Assembly: GCA_041651575.1 (NCBI GenBank)
Contig: JBAZJB010000001.1
Span: forward strand, 310,001 to 374,000
Direction: 5' to 3'
Source: JAQUOT01 sp041651575
Lineage (GTDB): Archaea > Nanobdellota > Nanobdellia > SCGC-AAA011-G17 > JAFCDX01
Length of the DNA: 64,000 nt
Shown here one piece after another: positions 50,188 to 58,539 of this stretch (positions within the stretch are counted from its first letter, which is position 1; each line of letters begins with the position of its first letter). Under the pieces are notes generated by a model. It saw only the letters and a program-made list of their open reading frames with translations, was not told where the DNA came from and did no database searches. The position numbers were made by a program, and so were the translations under genes.

Positions 50188-50557
50188 TTCAAAATATTCA
50201 AATTATATTGAAATGTTAAAAGATTATAAGAAATTTCTTGAAGAAATGGTAACTAAATATAATAGTAAAATTAAAACCCCACAGAATTGGGAATCTAAAG
50301 ATTATGAAAACTATGAAAAGAAGAATATTGAAATAGCTGATATAGAAATAGGTTTAGGTCTTAGTGTAAAAGAAATAGAAGATTATTGGAAAAAATATGC
50401 GCATATAAAACAACCTTATCAAAAACCAGAAATAATAAAAGATATTTATAATACTCTTTCAATAAAACAAAAGCAAAATCTTTCACAAAATTTTAAAAAA
50501 CAAATAAAAAAACTTGAAGAAGAGATAATAATCGAACTTGAACAGGAGAAACAATGA
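50177..50557 (+). CDS. coiled-coil protein in ABC cassette, 126 aa
   Basis: Not recognised. Wholly charged and helical (YIEMLKDYKKFLEEMVTKYNSK, then LKKQIKKLEEEIIIELEQEK), probably a coiled coil. The listed start overlaps the ATPase gene by 11 bases; an ATG at 50162 would overlap by 26. Its end overlaps the next gene by 4 bases. The position suggests an accessory of the transporter. Confidence 0.68.
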   Translation: MKTNSKYSNYIEMLKDYKKFLEEMVTKYNSKIKTPQNWESKDYENYEKKNIEIADIEIGLGLSVKEIEDYWKKYAHIKQPYQKPEIIKDIYNTLSIKQKQNLSQNFKKQIKKLEEEIIIELEQEKQ

Positions 50558-51726
50558 AAATTAAAAATTTAATATTAGGAATAATTGTACTTTTAATTAG
50601 TTTGACAGCAGTTAGTGCAGCAAGTGATATTTCAGTTAACATGATAAAATATGAACCAAGCCCTGTAATGGCTGGAAATTATTTCACAGTAACCTTCCAA
50701 GCAATAAGTGAAGATTATAAAAATATTACAAATACTGAATTTGAGTTAGATGCAGAATCTGGATTAAGTATAGAAACTGATGATACTGTAAAAGTTCCTT
50801 TGTTAATGCCAGGAATACCAGTAACATTCTCATATAGAATAAAATCAGAAAGCTCTGCGAGAACAGGATATAAAGATTTAACTTTAAGTTATGATAACGA
50901 AGAAGAAACCTTTGAAGTTTTTGTAAAAGCAATTGAAACAACTTTAGTTGTAGATAAAGTAGAACAAGAACAATTCTCATCTGGAAACACAGGAAAATTA
51001 ACTCTACATTTAAAAAACGAAGCAAGTTTTTCATTAAAAGATGTTGTAATTAGTTTAAGCTTAACCGGAATACCTTTTGCTCCTTCAGAATCAATAGCAC
51101 AAAAATCAGTAGATACAATTACAAGTTTTGGTTCAGAAGATATTGTATTTGATTTGATTACAATGCCAGAAGCAGAAGCAGGAATTTACAAAATACCAAT
51201 TGTAATAACTTATTATGATGAATTTGGAAAAATGTATAATGAATCTAATTTCATAACAATAATTGTTTCAGCAACACCTTACTTAGATATTTCAACAGAA
51301 AAAAATGAACTAATTCAAAATACAAAAAGTACAATAACAATAAAATTAGTAAATAGAGGATTAACAAAATTAAAATTCTTAAATATTAATTTGTTAGACA
51401 GTAATGATTTTAAAACATTATCAACAAAAACAATTTATATTGGAGATTTAAACATAGATGATTATGATACAATCAAATTTGATTTAATTCCAGCAAAATC
51501 AGGAAATATGAAAATACCTTTATTAATTTCATATAAAGATTCCAATAACAAAGATTATACTCAAGTAATAAATTACGATGCAAGTGTTTATTCTGTTAAA
51601 GAAGCAAAACAAGCTGGATTAATTTCAGGAAGTTTATTTGGATATATTATACCTATAATTGTAATACTGGCTGGAATTTTTATTTATAGAAAATACAGAA
51701 AAGGAAAGAAGAAACATGCACAATGA
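50554..51726 (+). CDS. membrane-anchored S-layer-like (COG1361-type) protein of ABC cassette
   Basis: The 390-aa protein has a signal peptide (residues 5-22, ending SAASD), then three Ig-like beta-sandwich repeats. Each repeat has a pattern such as GNTGKLTLHLKNEASFSLKDVVISL and NTKSTITIKLVNRGLTKLKFLNINL. A C-terminal membrane helix (about 360-378) and a basic tail (RKYRKGKKK) end it. Such proteins commonly sit between MacB-like ATPase and permease genes in archaea and may act as the extracellular partner of the exporter. Confidence 0.8.
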   Translation: MKIKNLILGIIVLLISLTAVSAASDISVNMIKYEPSPVMAGNYFTVTFQAISEDYKNITNTEFELDAESGLSIETDDTVKVPLLMPGIPVTFSYRIKSESSARTGYKDLTLSYDNEEETFEVFVKAIETTLVVDKVEQEQFSSGNTGKLTLHLKNEASFSLKDVVISLSLTGIPFAPSESIAQKSVDTITSFGSEDIVFDLITMPEAEAGIYKIPIVITYYDEFGKMYNESNFITIIVSATPYLDISTEKNELIQNTKSTITIKLVNRGLTKLKFLNINLLDSNDFKTLSTKTIYIGDLNIDDYDTIKFDLIPAKSGNMKIPLLISYKDSNNKDYTQVINYDASVYSVKEAKQAGLISGSLFGYIIPIIVILAGIFIYRKYRKGKKKHAQ

Positions 51727-52097
51727 AAGTCAAAAATTTATATAGGGCATTGGGTGTTGCTAATACAGCAGTATCCGAGGTATTAACTTATGTGTCTGTT
51801 CAACCTCTTTTAAATTTAAATTTACAAAAAATAATAGATGTTTTTTCAGGAGATCAACCATATTCTTATAAATTAATGGCAGGAGGGAGTTTAGTAACAA
51901 ATATTTTACTTACTTCTGCTTGTTCCTTCTATGCACTGAATGGAATAATAGATACTATAAAAGGAACACATTGTTATCTTGTATTAAGAACTGGTCAAAA
52001 ATTAAGTATACTTAAAGAAGATAAAGTAAACAAAGAAATTAAAAGGCAGTTAGAAATTGGAGAGATGGAACTCTCAGACTTGGTGAAAAAAGAATGA
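51723..52097 (+). CDS. small membrane protein of ABC cassette, 124 aa
   Basis: Not recognised. Two hydrophobic segments (about residues 7-35 and 55-80, the latter with GGSLVTNILLTSACSFYAL) and a cytosolic charged tail (EDKVNKEIKRQLEIGEMELSDLVKKE). It overlaps the preceding gene by 4 bases and is 3 bases before the permease. Confidence 0.68.
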   Translation: MKVKNLYRALGVANTAVSEVLTYVSVQPLLNLNLQKIIDVFSGDQPYSYKLMAGGSLVTNILLTSACSFYALNGIIDTIKGTHCYLVLRTGQKLSILKEDKVNKEIKRQLEIGEMELSDLVKKE

Positions 52098-52100
52098 ACA

Positions 52101-53324
52101 ATGATACTAGATTTTATTACTTTAGCTTTTACGAATTTAAAGAAAAGACAAGTTAGATCTTGGCTAACTATGTTAGGTATTTTCATTGGAATTGCTGCTG
52201 TTGTTTCTTTAATATCTTTAGGCCAAGGATTACAAGATGCAATTTCTAAACAATTTGAAACATTAGGTTCTGATAAAATAACTATTACTGCAGGTGCTGG
52301 TTTATCTGGTCCTCCTGGCTCTGGATTTACAAGTGCAAAAATAACACAACATGATGTTGATTTAATTGAAAAAATTGGTGGAATAAAAGGTGTTGTTCCT
52401 ATAAATTTCAAAATGGGAAGAGTTTATTTTGATGATCAATTAAAATATACTTATGTTTATGGAATTCCTTTAGAAGAAGATATGAGAAGCATTGTAGATA
52501 GTATGTCTAATATCAAAGTAGCTGATGGAAGAAGAATAGAACAAGGTGATACTAACGTTGTTATGGCAGGTTATGGTTTAAACAATGGCGATGTATTTGA
52601 AAAAGAAGTAAAAGTAAGAGATAAATTATTAATTGAAGATAAAAAGTTTGAAGTTGTAGGAACTTTAGAAACAATGGGGAATAAAGCAGATGATTCTGCA
52701 ATATTTATGCCATTAGACAAATGGAGAGAAGTTTTTGATGAACCTGAAATAATTTCTATGATAGTTGTTCAAGTACAAGATGGAGATAATGTCAATGATA
52801 TAGCAGAAGAAATTAAATTAAGAATGAGAAAAGATAGAGGATTAAAAGAAGGAGAAGAAGATTTTAATATTTTAACTTCAGAACAGCTAGCAGATGTTTT
52901 TAAAACAGTATTTGGAATTGTACAAGCAGTTTTAATTGGAATTGCTGCAATTTCTTTGGTTGTTGGTGGAATTGGGATTATGAATACTATGTATACTAGT
53001 GTTTTAGAAAGAACAAAAGAAATTGGAGTTATGAAAGCTATTGGTGCAAAAAATTCAGATATTTTAACTTTATTTTTATTAGAATCAGGATTACTTGGAC
53101 TAGTTGGTGGATTAATTGGAATAACCTTGGGAGTAGGAATAAGTAAAGTAGTTGTTCTTATTGCACAAGAATTTATTGGAACAGGTTTACTTGGAGCAAG
53201 TTTCCCTCCTATTTTAATTGTTGGAGCATTAACATTTTCATTAGTAATAGGGAGTTTATCAGGAATGTTGCCTGCTATACAAGCTTCAAAACTAAAACCT
53301 GTAGATGCTTTAAGGTATGAGTAA
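52101..53324 (+). CDS. ABC transporter permease (MacB/FtsX family)
   Basis: Permease of 407 aa with MacB layout. A first membrane helix (about 19-40, WLTMLGIFIGIAAVVSLISLGQG) is followed by a MacB periplasmic-core-like domain (about 45-260). Three C-terminal helices (FtsX domain, about 280-400) include GGIGIMNTMYTSVLERTKEIGVMKAIGAK and end SKLKPVDALRYE. Probably exports a peptide or lipoprotein or transmits force; the cargo is unknown. It completes the cassette begun by the ATPase. Confidence 0.94.
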   Translation: MILDFITLAFTNLKKRQVRSWLTMLGIFIGIAAVVSLISLGQGLQDAISKQFETLGSDKITITAGAGLSGPPGSGFTSAKITQHDVDLIEKIGGIKGVVPINFKMGRVYFDDQLKYTYVYGIPLEEDMRSIVDSMSNIKVADGRRIEQGDTNVVMAGYGLNNGDVFEKEVKVRDKLLIEDKKFEVVGTLETMGNKADDSAIFMPLDKWREVFDEPEIISMIVVQVQDGDNVNDIAEEIKLRMRKDRGLKEGEEDFNILTSEQLADVFKTVFGIVQAVLIGIAAISLVVGGIGIMNTMYTSVLERTKEIGVMKAIGAKNSDILTLFLLESGLLGLVGGLIGITLGVGISKVVVLIAQEFIGTGLLGASFPPILIVGALTFSLVIGSLSGMLPAIQASKLKPVDALRYE

Positions 53325-53355
53325 ATTTATAAATTAACTTTTAAGTTTAATTCTC

Positions 53356-54198
53356 ATGGAAGATAAACAATTTATTAAAAACTTTGAAGAACAAGTAAAA
53401 AATACTATTAAAAAATATAAATTATTTGATAAGAAAGATAAAATTTTAGTTGCTTGCTCTGGTGGAAAAGATTCTACTACAACTTTATACTTATTAAAGA
53501 AATTTGGTTATAATGTTCAAGCAGGGATTATAGATTTGAAAATAGGTAAATTTTCTGATATTAATTTAAATAATATAAAGAATTTTTGTAAAGAAAAGAA
53601 AATAAAAATAAATGTATTTGATTTTAGAAAAGAATTTGGTTTTTCTTTCTGTTATATAAGAGATATTTTAAAATCTAAAAATATAAAATTAAATTCTTGT
53701 ACAATTTGTGGTATTTTAAGAAGATATTTGATGAATAAATTAGCTAGAAAATTAAAATTTACTAAATTAGCAACAGGTCATAATATAGATGATGAAGCTC
53801 AAACGATATTAATGAACCAATTTAAAGGCAATATAAAATTAAGTGCTAAACAAGGTCCTATTTCTGGAATATTAAAAGATAAAAAATTCATTCCAAGAGT
53901 AAAACCTTTATACTTCAGTAAAGAAGACGATATAAGAAAATATTCTAAATTAATGAATTTCCCTGTTAATTATGAACCTTGCCCTTGTTCAACAAAAGCG
54001 TATAGAAGATCTATAAGAACTTTAATACCTAAATATGAAATAGAAGTAAATAATATTGTTGAATCATTTTTTAAAATATTACCTAGTTTACAAAAACAAT
54101 ATAAGAATGAAAAAATAAACTATTGTTCTAATTGTTCAGAACCAACACCAGGAAAGGAGTGCAAAACATGTCAGTTAATAAAAAAGCTAAAGCAGTAG
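53356..54198 (+). CDS. TtuA/Ncs6-family tRNA 2-thiolation enzyme
   Basis: PP-loop ATPase of the TtcA/TtuA/CTU1 family that thiolates tRNA uridine or cytidine. The PP-loop CSGGKDST is at residues 34-41. Catalytic and cluster cysteines are in SCTICG (about 116-121) and PCPCST (about 213-218), and RRYLMNKLARKL and TGHNIDDEAQT lie between. A C-terminal zinc ribbon CSNC...CKTC (about 257-275) is present, while the N-terminal zinc finger of many members is absent. The 3' end overlaps the next sulfur-transfer gene by 31 bases. Confidence 0.88.
   Translation: MEDKQFIKNFEEQVKNTIKKYKLFDKKDKILVACSGGKDSTTTLYLLKKFGYNVQAGIIDLKIGKFSDINLNNIKNFCKEKKIKINVFDFRKEFGFSFCYIRDILKSKNIKLNSCTICGILRRYLMNKLARKLKFTKLATGHNIDDEAQTILMNQFKGNIKLSAKQGPISGILKDKKFIPRVKPLYFSKEDDIRKYSKLMNFPVNYEPCPCSTKAYRRSIRTLIPKYEIEVNNIVESFFKILPSLQKQYKNEKINYCSNCSEPTPGKECKTCQLIKKLKQ
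54151..54167 (+). promoter_or_regulatory. Shine-Dalgarno site deciding the 54168 start
   Basis: AAAGGAGTG inside the 3' end of the upstream gene precedes the ATG at 54168 by 7 to 8 bases. It supports this start over the in-frame ATG at 54132 and indicates translational coupling in a genome where SD sites are otherwise sparse. Confidence 0.6.
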
Positions 54199-55151
54199 TT
54201 TTAATTTCAGGAGGATTAGATAGTATAATTTCTGCAATTCTATTAAAAAAACAAAATATTCAAGTTTATGGTATTTATTTTTACAGTCCTTTTTTTGGAG
54301 ATAGAGAATTAATTAAAAGAGTTTCTAAACAAATTAAAATTCCTATAAAACAAGTTGAAATTGATAAAGAATATTTAAAATTATTAAAAAAACCTAAACA
54401 CGGATTTGGAAAAAACATCAATCCTTGTATTGATTGTAAAATTTACATGTTAAAAAAAGCAAAACAATACATGAAACAAATAAATGCTCATTTTATTGCA
54501 ACAGGAGAAGTTCTTGAGCAAAGACCAATGAGTCAGCATAGAAAAGCACTTAACATAATAGAAAAAGAATCAGGATTAAAAGGAATTTTATTACGTCCTT
54601 TATCTGCACAATATTTAGTTAAAACAAAACCAGAAAAAGAATCTTTGGTAGAAAGAATACATTTGTATAATATAAGAGGAAGAGGAAGAAATGTCCAATT
54701 AGATCTTGCTAATAAATTAAAATTAACAGAATATAAAAGTCCTGCTGGTGGTTGTAAGCTAACAGATATAAATTACGCAGACAAAGTAAGAGATTTATTA
54801 AAATATAATAAAAAAATAGAAGTTAAAGACTTTTTAATATTAAAATACGGAAGACATTTTAGATTTGGAAAAAATAAGATAATTGTTGGAAGACATGAAA
54901 AAGACAATAAAATTTTGATAAGATTAAAAAATAAAAATGAATATATTTTTGAAGTTCCTGGGCACGGTTCTCCTTTAACAATATTACAAGGACCATTAAC
55001 TAAAGATTCTATAGAATTAGCTGCTTCATTAACTGCTAAATACGCTGATTGTCAAGATAATCTAGTTCTTGTAAAATATGGTAAAAAACTAGAGAAAAGT
55101 ATATATATTAACAAAGCATCTGAAGATTTAATAAAGAAATTAAAGGTTTAA
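54168..55151 (+). CDS. PP-loop sulfurtransferase (ThiI/MnmA-like) with NFACT-R-like C-terminal domain
   Basis: The 327-aa protein starts with a PP-loop domain (SGGLDS at residues 14-19, then NPCIDCK at about 86-92 and TGEVLEQRPMSQHRKAL at about 117-133), the pattern of tRNA thiouridine synthases. A C-terminal domain (about 225-320) with VGRHEKDNKILIRL, FEVPGHGSPLTILQGP and AASLTAKYADC resembles the NFACT-R RNA-binding domain (DUF814). No THUMP domain is present, unlike ThiI. CPCIDC-type cysteines may carry the sulfur. Translationally coupled to the TtuA-like gene and followed by a DUF1858 protein. Confidence 0.8.
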   Translation: MSVNKKAKAVVLISGGLDSIISAILLKKQNIQVYGIYFYSPFFGDRELIKRVSKQIKIPIKQVEIDKEYLKLLKKPKHGFGKNINPCIDCKIYMLKKAKQYMKQINAHFIATGEVLEQRPMSQHRKALNIIEKESGLKGILLRPLSAQYLVKTKPEKESLVERIHLYNIRGRGRNVQLDLANKLKLTEYKSPAGGCKLTDINYADKVRDLLKYNKKIEVKDFLILKYGRHFRFGKNKIIVGRHEKDNKILIRLKNKNEYIFEVPGHGSPLTILQGPLTKDSIELAASLTAKYADCQDNLVLVKYGKKLEKSIYINKASEDLIKKLKV

Positions 55152-55152
55152 A

Positions 55153-55356
55153 ATGGTAAAAATAACAAAAAACATGGCTATTGGAGAGATTTTAGATAAA
55201 TGTCCAAAAGCAGCTGAATTAATGTTTAAGATAGGTTTACATTGTGTTGGTTGTCCTGTGGCTATGCAAGAAACCTTAGAACAAGGAGCAAAAGCTCATG
55301 GCTTAACCAATAAACAAATTGAGGATTTATTAAAGAAAATAAATAAACTAAAATGA
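55153..55356 (+). CDS. DUF1858 redox-disulfide-type small protein
   Basis: The 67-aa protein fits the DUF1858 (ScdA-N-like) pattern: an N-terminal MAIGEILDKCPKAAELMFKIGLHCVGCP (residues 8-35 in outline) with the HCVGC cysteine pair, then TLEQGAKAHGLTNKQIEDLL. Members are linked with hybrid-cluster and iron-sulfur repair proteins. Its place directly after two sulfur-transfer enzymes suggests a role in sulfur handling; that is inference. It overlaps enolase by 4 bases. Confidence 0.88.
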   Translation: MVKITKNMAIGEILDKCPKAAELMFKIGLHCVGCPVAMQETLEQGAKAHGLTNKQIEDLLKKINKLK

Positions 55357-56567
55357 AAATAAAAGAAATAAAAGCTAAGAAAATATCAAATTCAAGAAAT
55401 CAAGATACAATTCAAATATTTATTAAAACAGATATGGGAAAAGCAGAAGCTTCTGCACCATCTGGCGCTTCTAAATCTAAAAAAGAAGTTATGGATTTTC
55501 CAACTTCCGGAGTAAATACTTCTGTAGAATTTGTAAATAATGTATTAAATCAAGAATTAAAAGATTTTGAAATAAATGAATTTAATGATTTTGAAAAAAT
55601 TGAAAATATATTAAAAAAATACGATGATACTGAAAGATGGGAAATAATTGGGGGCAATACAGTTATTGCTTTAGAATTTGCATTGTTAAAAATGCTTTCA
55701 AAAGGGCAAATTTGGAGTTATTTAAATCCTGGAACAGAAAAATTACCAAGGCCCTTAGGAAATATAATCGGTGGAGGAGCGCATGTTAAAAAAACTAATG
55801 CTCCAGAAATTCAAGAATTTTTATTATTGAGTTTAAATTGTAAATCTTTTACAAAAGCAGCTTATGCAAATTATAAAATTCATAAATTAGTTAAAAAACA
55901 AATCAAAAAATATTTATCAAGACCAAAAATGACTGATGAAGGTGCATGGTCTCCTGAATTAACTATAGAACAAATCTTAGATATATTAACAAAAGTAGTT
56001 AGTGATTATAATAAAACTATAGATTTTGAAATAAGAATAGGCTTAGATGTAGCAGCAGGTTCTTTTTATGATGGAAAAGAATATGTTTACAGAAACAAAA
56101 AATTAACAAGAAAAGAACAAATAAAATATATGATTGATTTAATAGAAAAATATAATTTGTGTTATGTGGAAGATCCTTTAGAAGAAAATGATTTTAAAGG
56201 TTTTGCAGAGATTACTAAGAAAGTAAGAAAAACTTGTTTAATATGTGGAGATGACTTGATTGCAACAAGAATTGAGTTATTAAAAAAAGCAATTAAGGAA
56301 AATGCTATTACATCTTTGATTGTAAAGCCAAATCAGATTGGTTCTATAGTAAAAACAAGAGAAATAATTAAATTTGCAAAAGAAAATAAAATTTATCCAG
56401 TTATTTCACATAGATCAGGAGAAACTATGGATAGTACAATTGCAGATTTATCTATTGCATTTAATGTTCCTATAATAAAATGTGGAATTTACGGAAAAGA
56501 AAGAGAAGTTAAAATTAATAGAATAATAAATATAGAAGAAGAAATAAAAAGAATTAAAAAGAAATAA
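55353..56567 (+). CDS. eno: enolase
   Basis: Interconverts 2-phosphoglycerate and phosphoenolpyruvate in glycolysis. Conserved sites are GLDVAAGSFY (about residues 228-237), YVEDPLEEND (about 270-279), CGDDL (about 304-308), VKPNQIG (about 328-334) and SHRSGETMD (about 356-364). All catalytic Lys, Glu and His positions look kept. The N-terminal signature usually reading SRGNPT is SRNQDT and the protein is 404 aa, slightly shorter than usual, so it is a diverged member. It is the only glycolytic gene seen here. Confidence 0.93.
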   Translation: MKIKEIKAKKISNSRNQDTIQIFIKTDMGKAEASAPSGASKSKKEVMDFPTSGVNTSVEFVNNVLNQELKDFEINEFNDFEKIENILKKYDDTERWEIIGGNTVIALEFALLKMLSKGQIWSYLNPGTEKLPRPLGNIIGGGAHVKKTNAPEIQEFLLLSLNCKSFTKAAYANYKIHKLVKKQIKKYLSRPKMTDEGAWSPELTIEQILDILTKVVSDYNKTIDFEIRIGLDVAAGSFYDGKEYVYRNKKLTRKEQIKYMIDLIEKYNLCYVEDPLEENDFKGFAEITKKVRKTCLICGDDLIATRIELLKKAIKENAITSLIVKPNQIGSIVKTREIIKFAKENKIYPVISHRSGETMDSTIADLSIAFNVPIIKCGIYGKEREVKINRIINIEEEIKRIKKK

Positions 56568-56886
56568 ATGCTTTTCTGAAAAGTTCAACTAATTCTGGGC
56601 TTTTAGTTTGAAACAACTTTAACAGTTTAGTGCAATAACAATGTGGGCAAATATTCATTTCCATTTTACATTTGATACATGTTTCGCTTGTTTCTTGAAA
56701 GTTGTCATACACATTTAATTCATGTCTTATTTTTCTAACTTCAGGTAATAAACTAGGGTCACGATCTCTGAGCCAAAATTCAACTTCCCTAGCAAGACAA
56801 TCTAGGCAAATTGGATTAGTTATCACTTCATCACATATTACACATGGTTGTATTTCTCTCATCTTTTTTTTATTCCCAGAATTCAT
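56554..56886 (-). CDS. double zinc-ribbon protein, 110 aa
   Basis: Not recognised as a named family. CVIC and CLDC (about residues 15-31) form one treble-clef-like cluster, and CIKC, CPHCYC (about 70-86) form another. A helical segment (EVEFWLRDRDPSLLPEVRKI) separates them, and an amphipathic helix ends it. The ATG at 56886 or the one at 56862 may be the start. The 150-base region upstream on its strand is full of inverted repeats. The 3' end overlaps that of enolase by 14 bases. Confidence 0.72.
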   Translation of the reverse strand: MNSGNKKKMREIQPCVICDEVITNPICLDCLAREVEFWLRDRDPSLLPEVRKIRHELNVYDNFQETSETCIKCKMEMNICPHCYCTKLLKLFQTKSPELVELFRKAFISF

Positions 56887-57034
56887 TCTTTAGTTCCTAA
56901 ATAATCAGAAAGTTTTGCTGTTATTCAGGAACCAAGATTTTGAATTCCTAATCAACAGCATTTAATTACAACTGCTGTAAACACTGAAGTAAAATACTTA
57001 CATTTTAAATGTTTTAGTGCAGTTGAATTTTGCA
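56887..57034 (-). promoter_or_regulatory. structured candidate 5' leader
   Basis: On the minus strand a TTTATAAA at about 57057-57064 would start a transcript near 57034, giving a leader of about 148 bases to the zinc-ribbon gene. It contains linked inverted repeats: 56893-56904 with 56921-56932 (11 of 12), 56917-56922 with 56954-56959, 56955-56960 with 56973-56978, and 56971-56975 with 57019-57023. Several share strands, so they exclude each other. Confidence 0.5.
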
Positions 57035-57108
57035 TAATGTACTAAACGCTTAATTATTTATAAAGTTTGTGCAATTGTAATCACTATTTCAAAAATATGC
57101 TATCGAAA

Positions 57109-57182
57109 GCTTTATAAATTAAAAATCTTACATATTACTTAGACATTTATTTATAAAAAAGATGTAAAAAGGAGGTGTAAGG
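57109..57182 (+). promoter_or_regulatory. tandem TATA boxes and strong SD before 57183
   Basis: CTTTATAAATT at about 57110-57120 would give a leader of about 40 bases containing AGGAGGTG (57170-57177), six bases before the GTG. A second TTTATAAA at 57150-57157 would start almost at the GTG. The strong SD is unusual in this window. Confidence 0.55.
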
Positions 57183-57854
57183 GTGTTACAAAATATAGGT
57201 ACAGCAACGTCTATCGTTCTAGATCCATTAGTGACTCTATGGAATTCATTCGTTAGTGTTTTACCAGGATTACTAGCAGCGATTATAATATTGATTGTTG
57301 GCTATTTTGTGGCTTTTTTAATAGGACATGCATTAAAATTACTATTAGAAAAGTTAGGATTAAACAGATGGGTATATTCCTCTGCTTTATCTAAAGCAAT
57401 TGGTCATACAAATGTTGCAGCTTTTCTAGGAGAAATATTGAAATGGTACATTTTCATAATATTCTTCCAAGTAGCTGTAGACTTGTTACAATTAGGAACA
57501 CTAAGTGATTTACTAAAATCATTTGTATTGTGGTTACCTAATGTTATCGCAGCTGTAGTAATATTGCTTGCTGGTGTTGCATTAGCATTGTATGTTGAAA
57601 TAAAAATAAGAGAACATACAAAAATGAAGGGAATGAGATTTGTGGCAGGATTAGCTAAAATAGTTGTTCTGTTATTAGTTGCAATGATTGCACTAAAACA
57701 AATTGGTATTGACATAACAATACTTGAAAATACATTCCTAGTAATAGTAGCAACATTAGGATTAGGAATAGCAATTGCTATAGGATTAGGCTTTGGCGCA
57801 GCATTCAAAGGAATAGCTCCAGGCGTAATCAAAGGAATTAGAAAAGAACTTTAA
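57183..57854 (+). CDS. MscS-like transmembrane-helix protein
   Basis: Membrane protein of 223 aa built of five hydrophobic helices. It has paired TM_helix (pfam05552-type) repeats, each with the pattern LPGLLAAIIILIVGYFVAFLIGHALKLLLEKLG or LPNVIAAVVILLAGVALALYVEIKIREHTK in outline. The last part (LGLGIAIAIGLGFGAAFKGI) resembles the pore helix of MscS-type channels, but no C-terminal cytoplasmic domain follows. The start is GTG with a strong SD. Codons are richer in G and C than the neighbours, suggesting high expression. A partner could be the MscS gene at 58.5-59.1 kb. Confidence 0.85.
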   Translation: MLQNIGTATSIVLDPLVTLWNSFVSVLPGLLAAIIILIVGYFVAFLIGHALKLLLEKLGLNRWVYSSALSKAIGHTNVAAFLGEILKWYIFIIFFQVAVDLLQLGTLSDLLKSFVLWLPNVIAAVVILLAGVALALYVEIKIREHTKMKGMRFVAGLAKIVVLLLVAMIALKQIGIDITILENTFLVIVATLGLGIAIAIGLGFGAAFKGIAPGVIKGIRKEL

Positions 57855-57856
57855 TT

Positions 57857-57885
57857 CTTTTTTTCTTTTTTTTATTAATTTTAAA
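57857..57885 (+). terminator. T-rich terminator
   Basis: Three T-runs of seven to eight bases follow the stop codon, consistent with intrinsic archaeal termination before the S2 promoter. Confidence 0.45.
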
Positions 57886-57939
57886 TTGTTAAAAACATCT
57901 CAAAGAAAGCTTTATAAATAAATGGATTTCTTATGCAAT

Positions 57940-58539
57940 ATGGCAGAAACCCAATTATTAATACCCTTAGATGAGTATTTGAAAGCAGGAGTTCATATAG
58001 GGACTAAACTAAGAACTAAAGATATGTCTCCATTTGTATATAAAATAAGACCTGATGGTTTATGTGTTTTAAACGTAGAAGAGATTAATAAAAGAGTAGG
58101 TGTAGCAGCTAACTTTATTTCACAATACGATCCTAAAGATATTCTAATTGTATGTAGAAGAGAAACTGGATGGTCTATTGTTAACTTATTCGCAGAAGCA
58201 ACAGGAATAAGGGTTTTAACAGGAAGATATCCTCCAGGAATATTAACTAATATCAAATTAGAGACTTTTATGGAAACAAAATTAGTTTTAGTGGTAGATC
58301 CATTACCTGATAAAAATACAGTAAATGATTGCTATCAAATGGGAGTTCCTATAATTGCTTTATGTGATTCAAACAATGATGCAGGAAAAATAGATTTGAT
58401 TATCCCTTGCAATAACAAAGGTAAAAAAAGCCTAGGTTTAATCTTTTATGTTCTTGCTAAAGAATACTTAAAAAAGAGAGGAATAATAAGTTCTGATGCA
58501 GAATTTAAATATAAAATAGAAGACTTTTCAAAAGAATAA
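57940..58539 (+). CDS. rps2: 30S ribosomal protein S2
   Basis: Small-subunit protein uS2, 199 aa from this start. Signatures are LDEYLKAGVHIGTK (about residues 9-22), IYKIRPDGL-type (VYKIRPDGLCVLNVEEINKRV), RYPPGILTN and LIIPCNNKGKKSLGLIFYVLA (about 145-165). TTTATAAA near 57911-57918 is 26 bases before 57940, favouring this ATG over an in-frame one at 57922. Convergent with the next MscS gene, whose stop is adjacent. Confidence 0.96.
   Translation: MAETQLLIPLDEYLKAGVHIGTKLRTKDMSPFVYKIRPDGLCVLNVEEINKRVGVAANFISQYDPKDILIVCRRETGWSIVNLFAEATGIRVLTGRYPPGILTNIKLETFMETKLVLVVDPLPDKNTVNDCYQMGVPIIALCDSNNDAGKIDLIIPCNNKGKKSLGLIFYVLAKEYLKKRGIISSDAEFKYKIEDFSKE

Noticed and set aside
51995..52411. Open frame antisense to the ABC permease start
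   Set aside because: It spans two well-supported genes on the other strand and has no recognisable domain.
57404..57832. Open frame of 142 codons antisense to the MscS-like gene
   Set aside because: The plus-strand frame has an SD, membrane helices and homology-like repeats; the antisense translation is Asn/Thr/Pro-rich and featureless.
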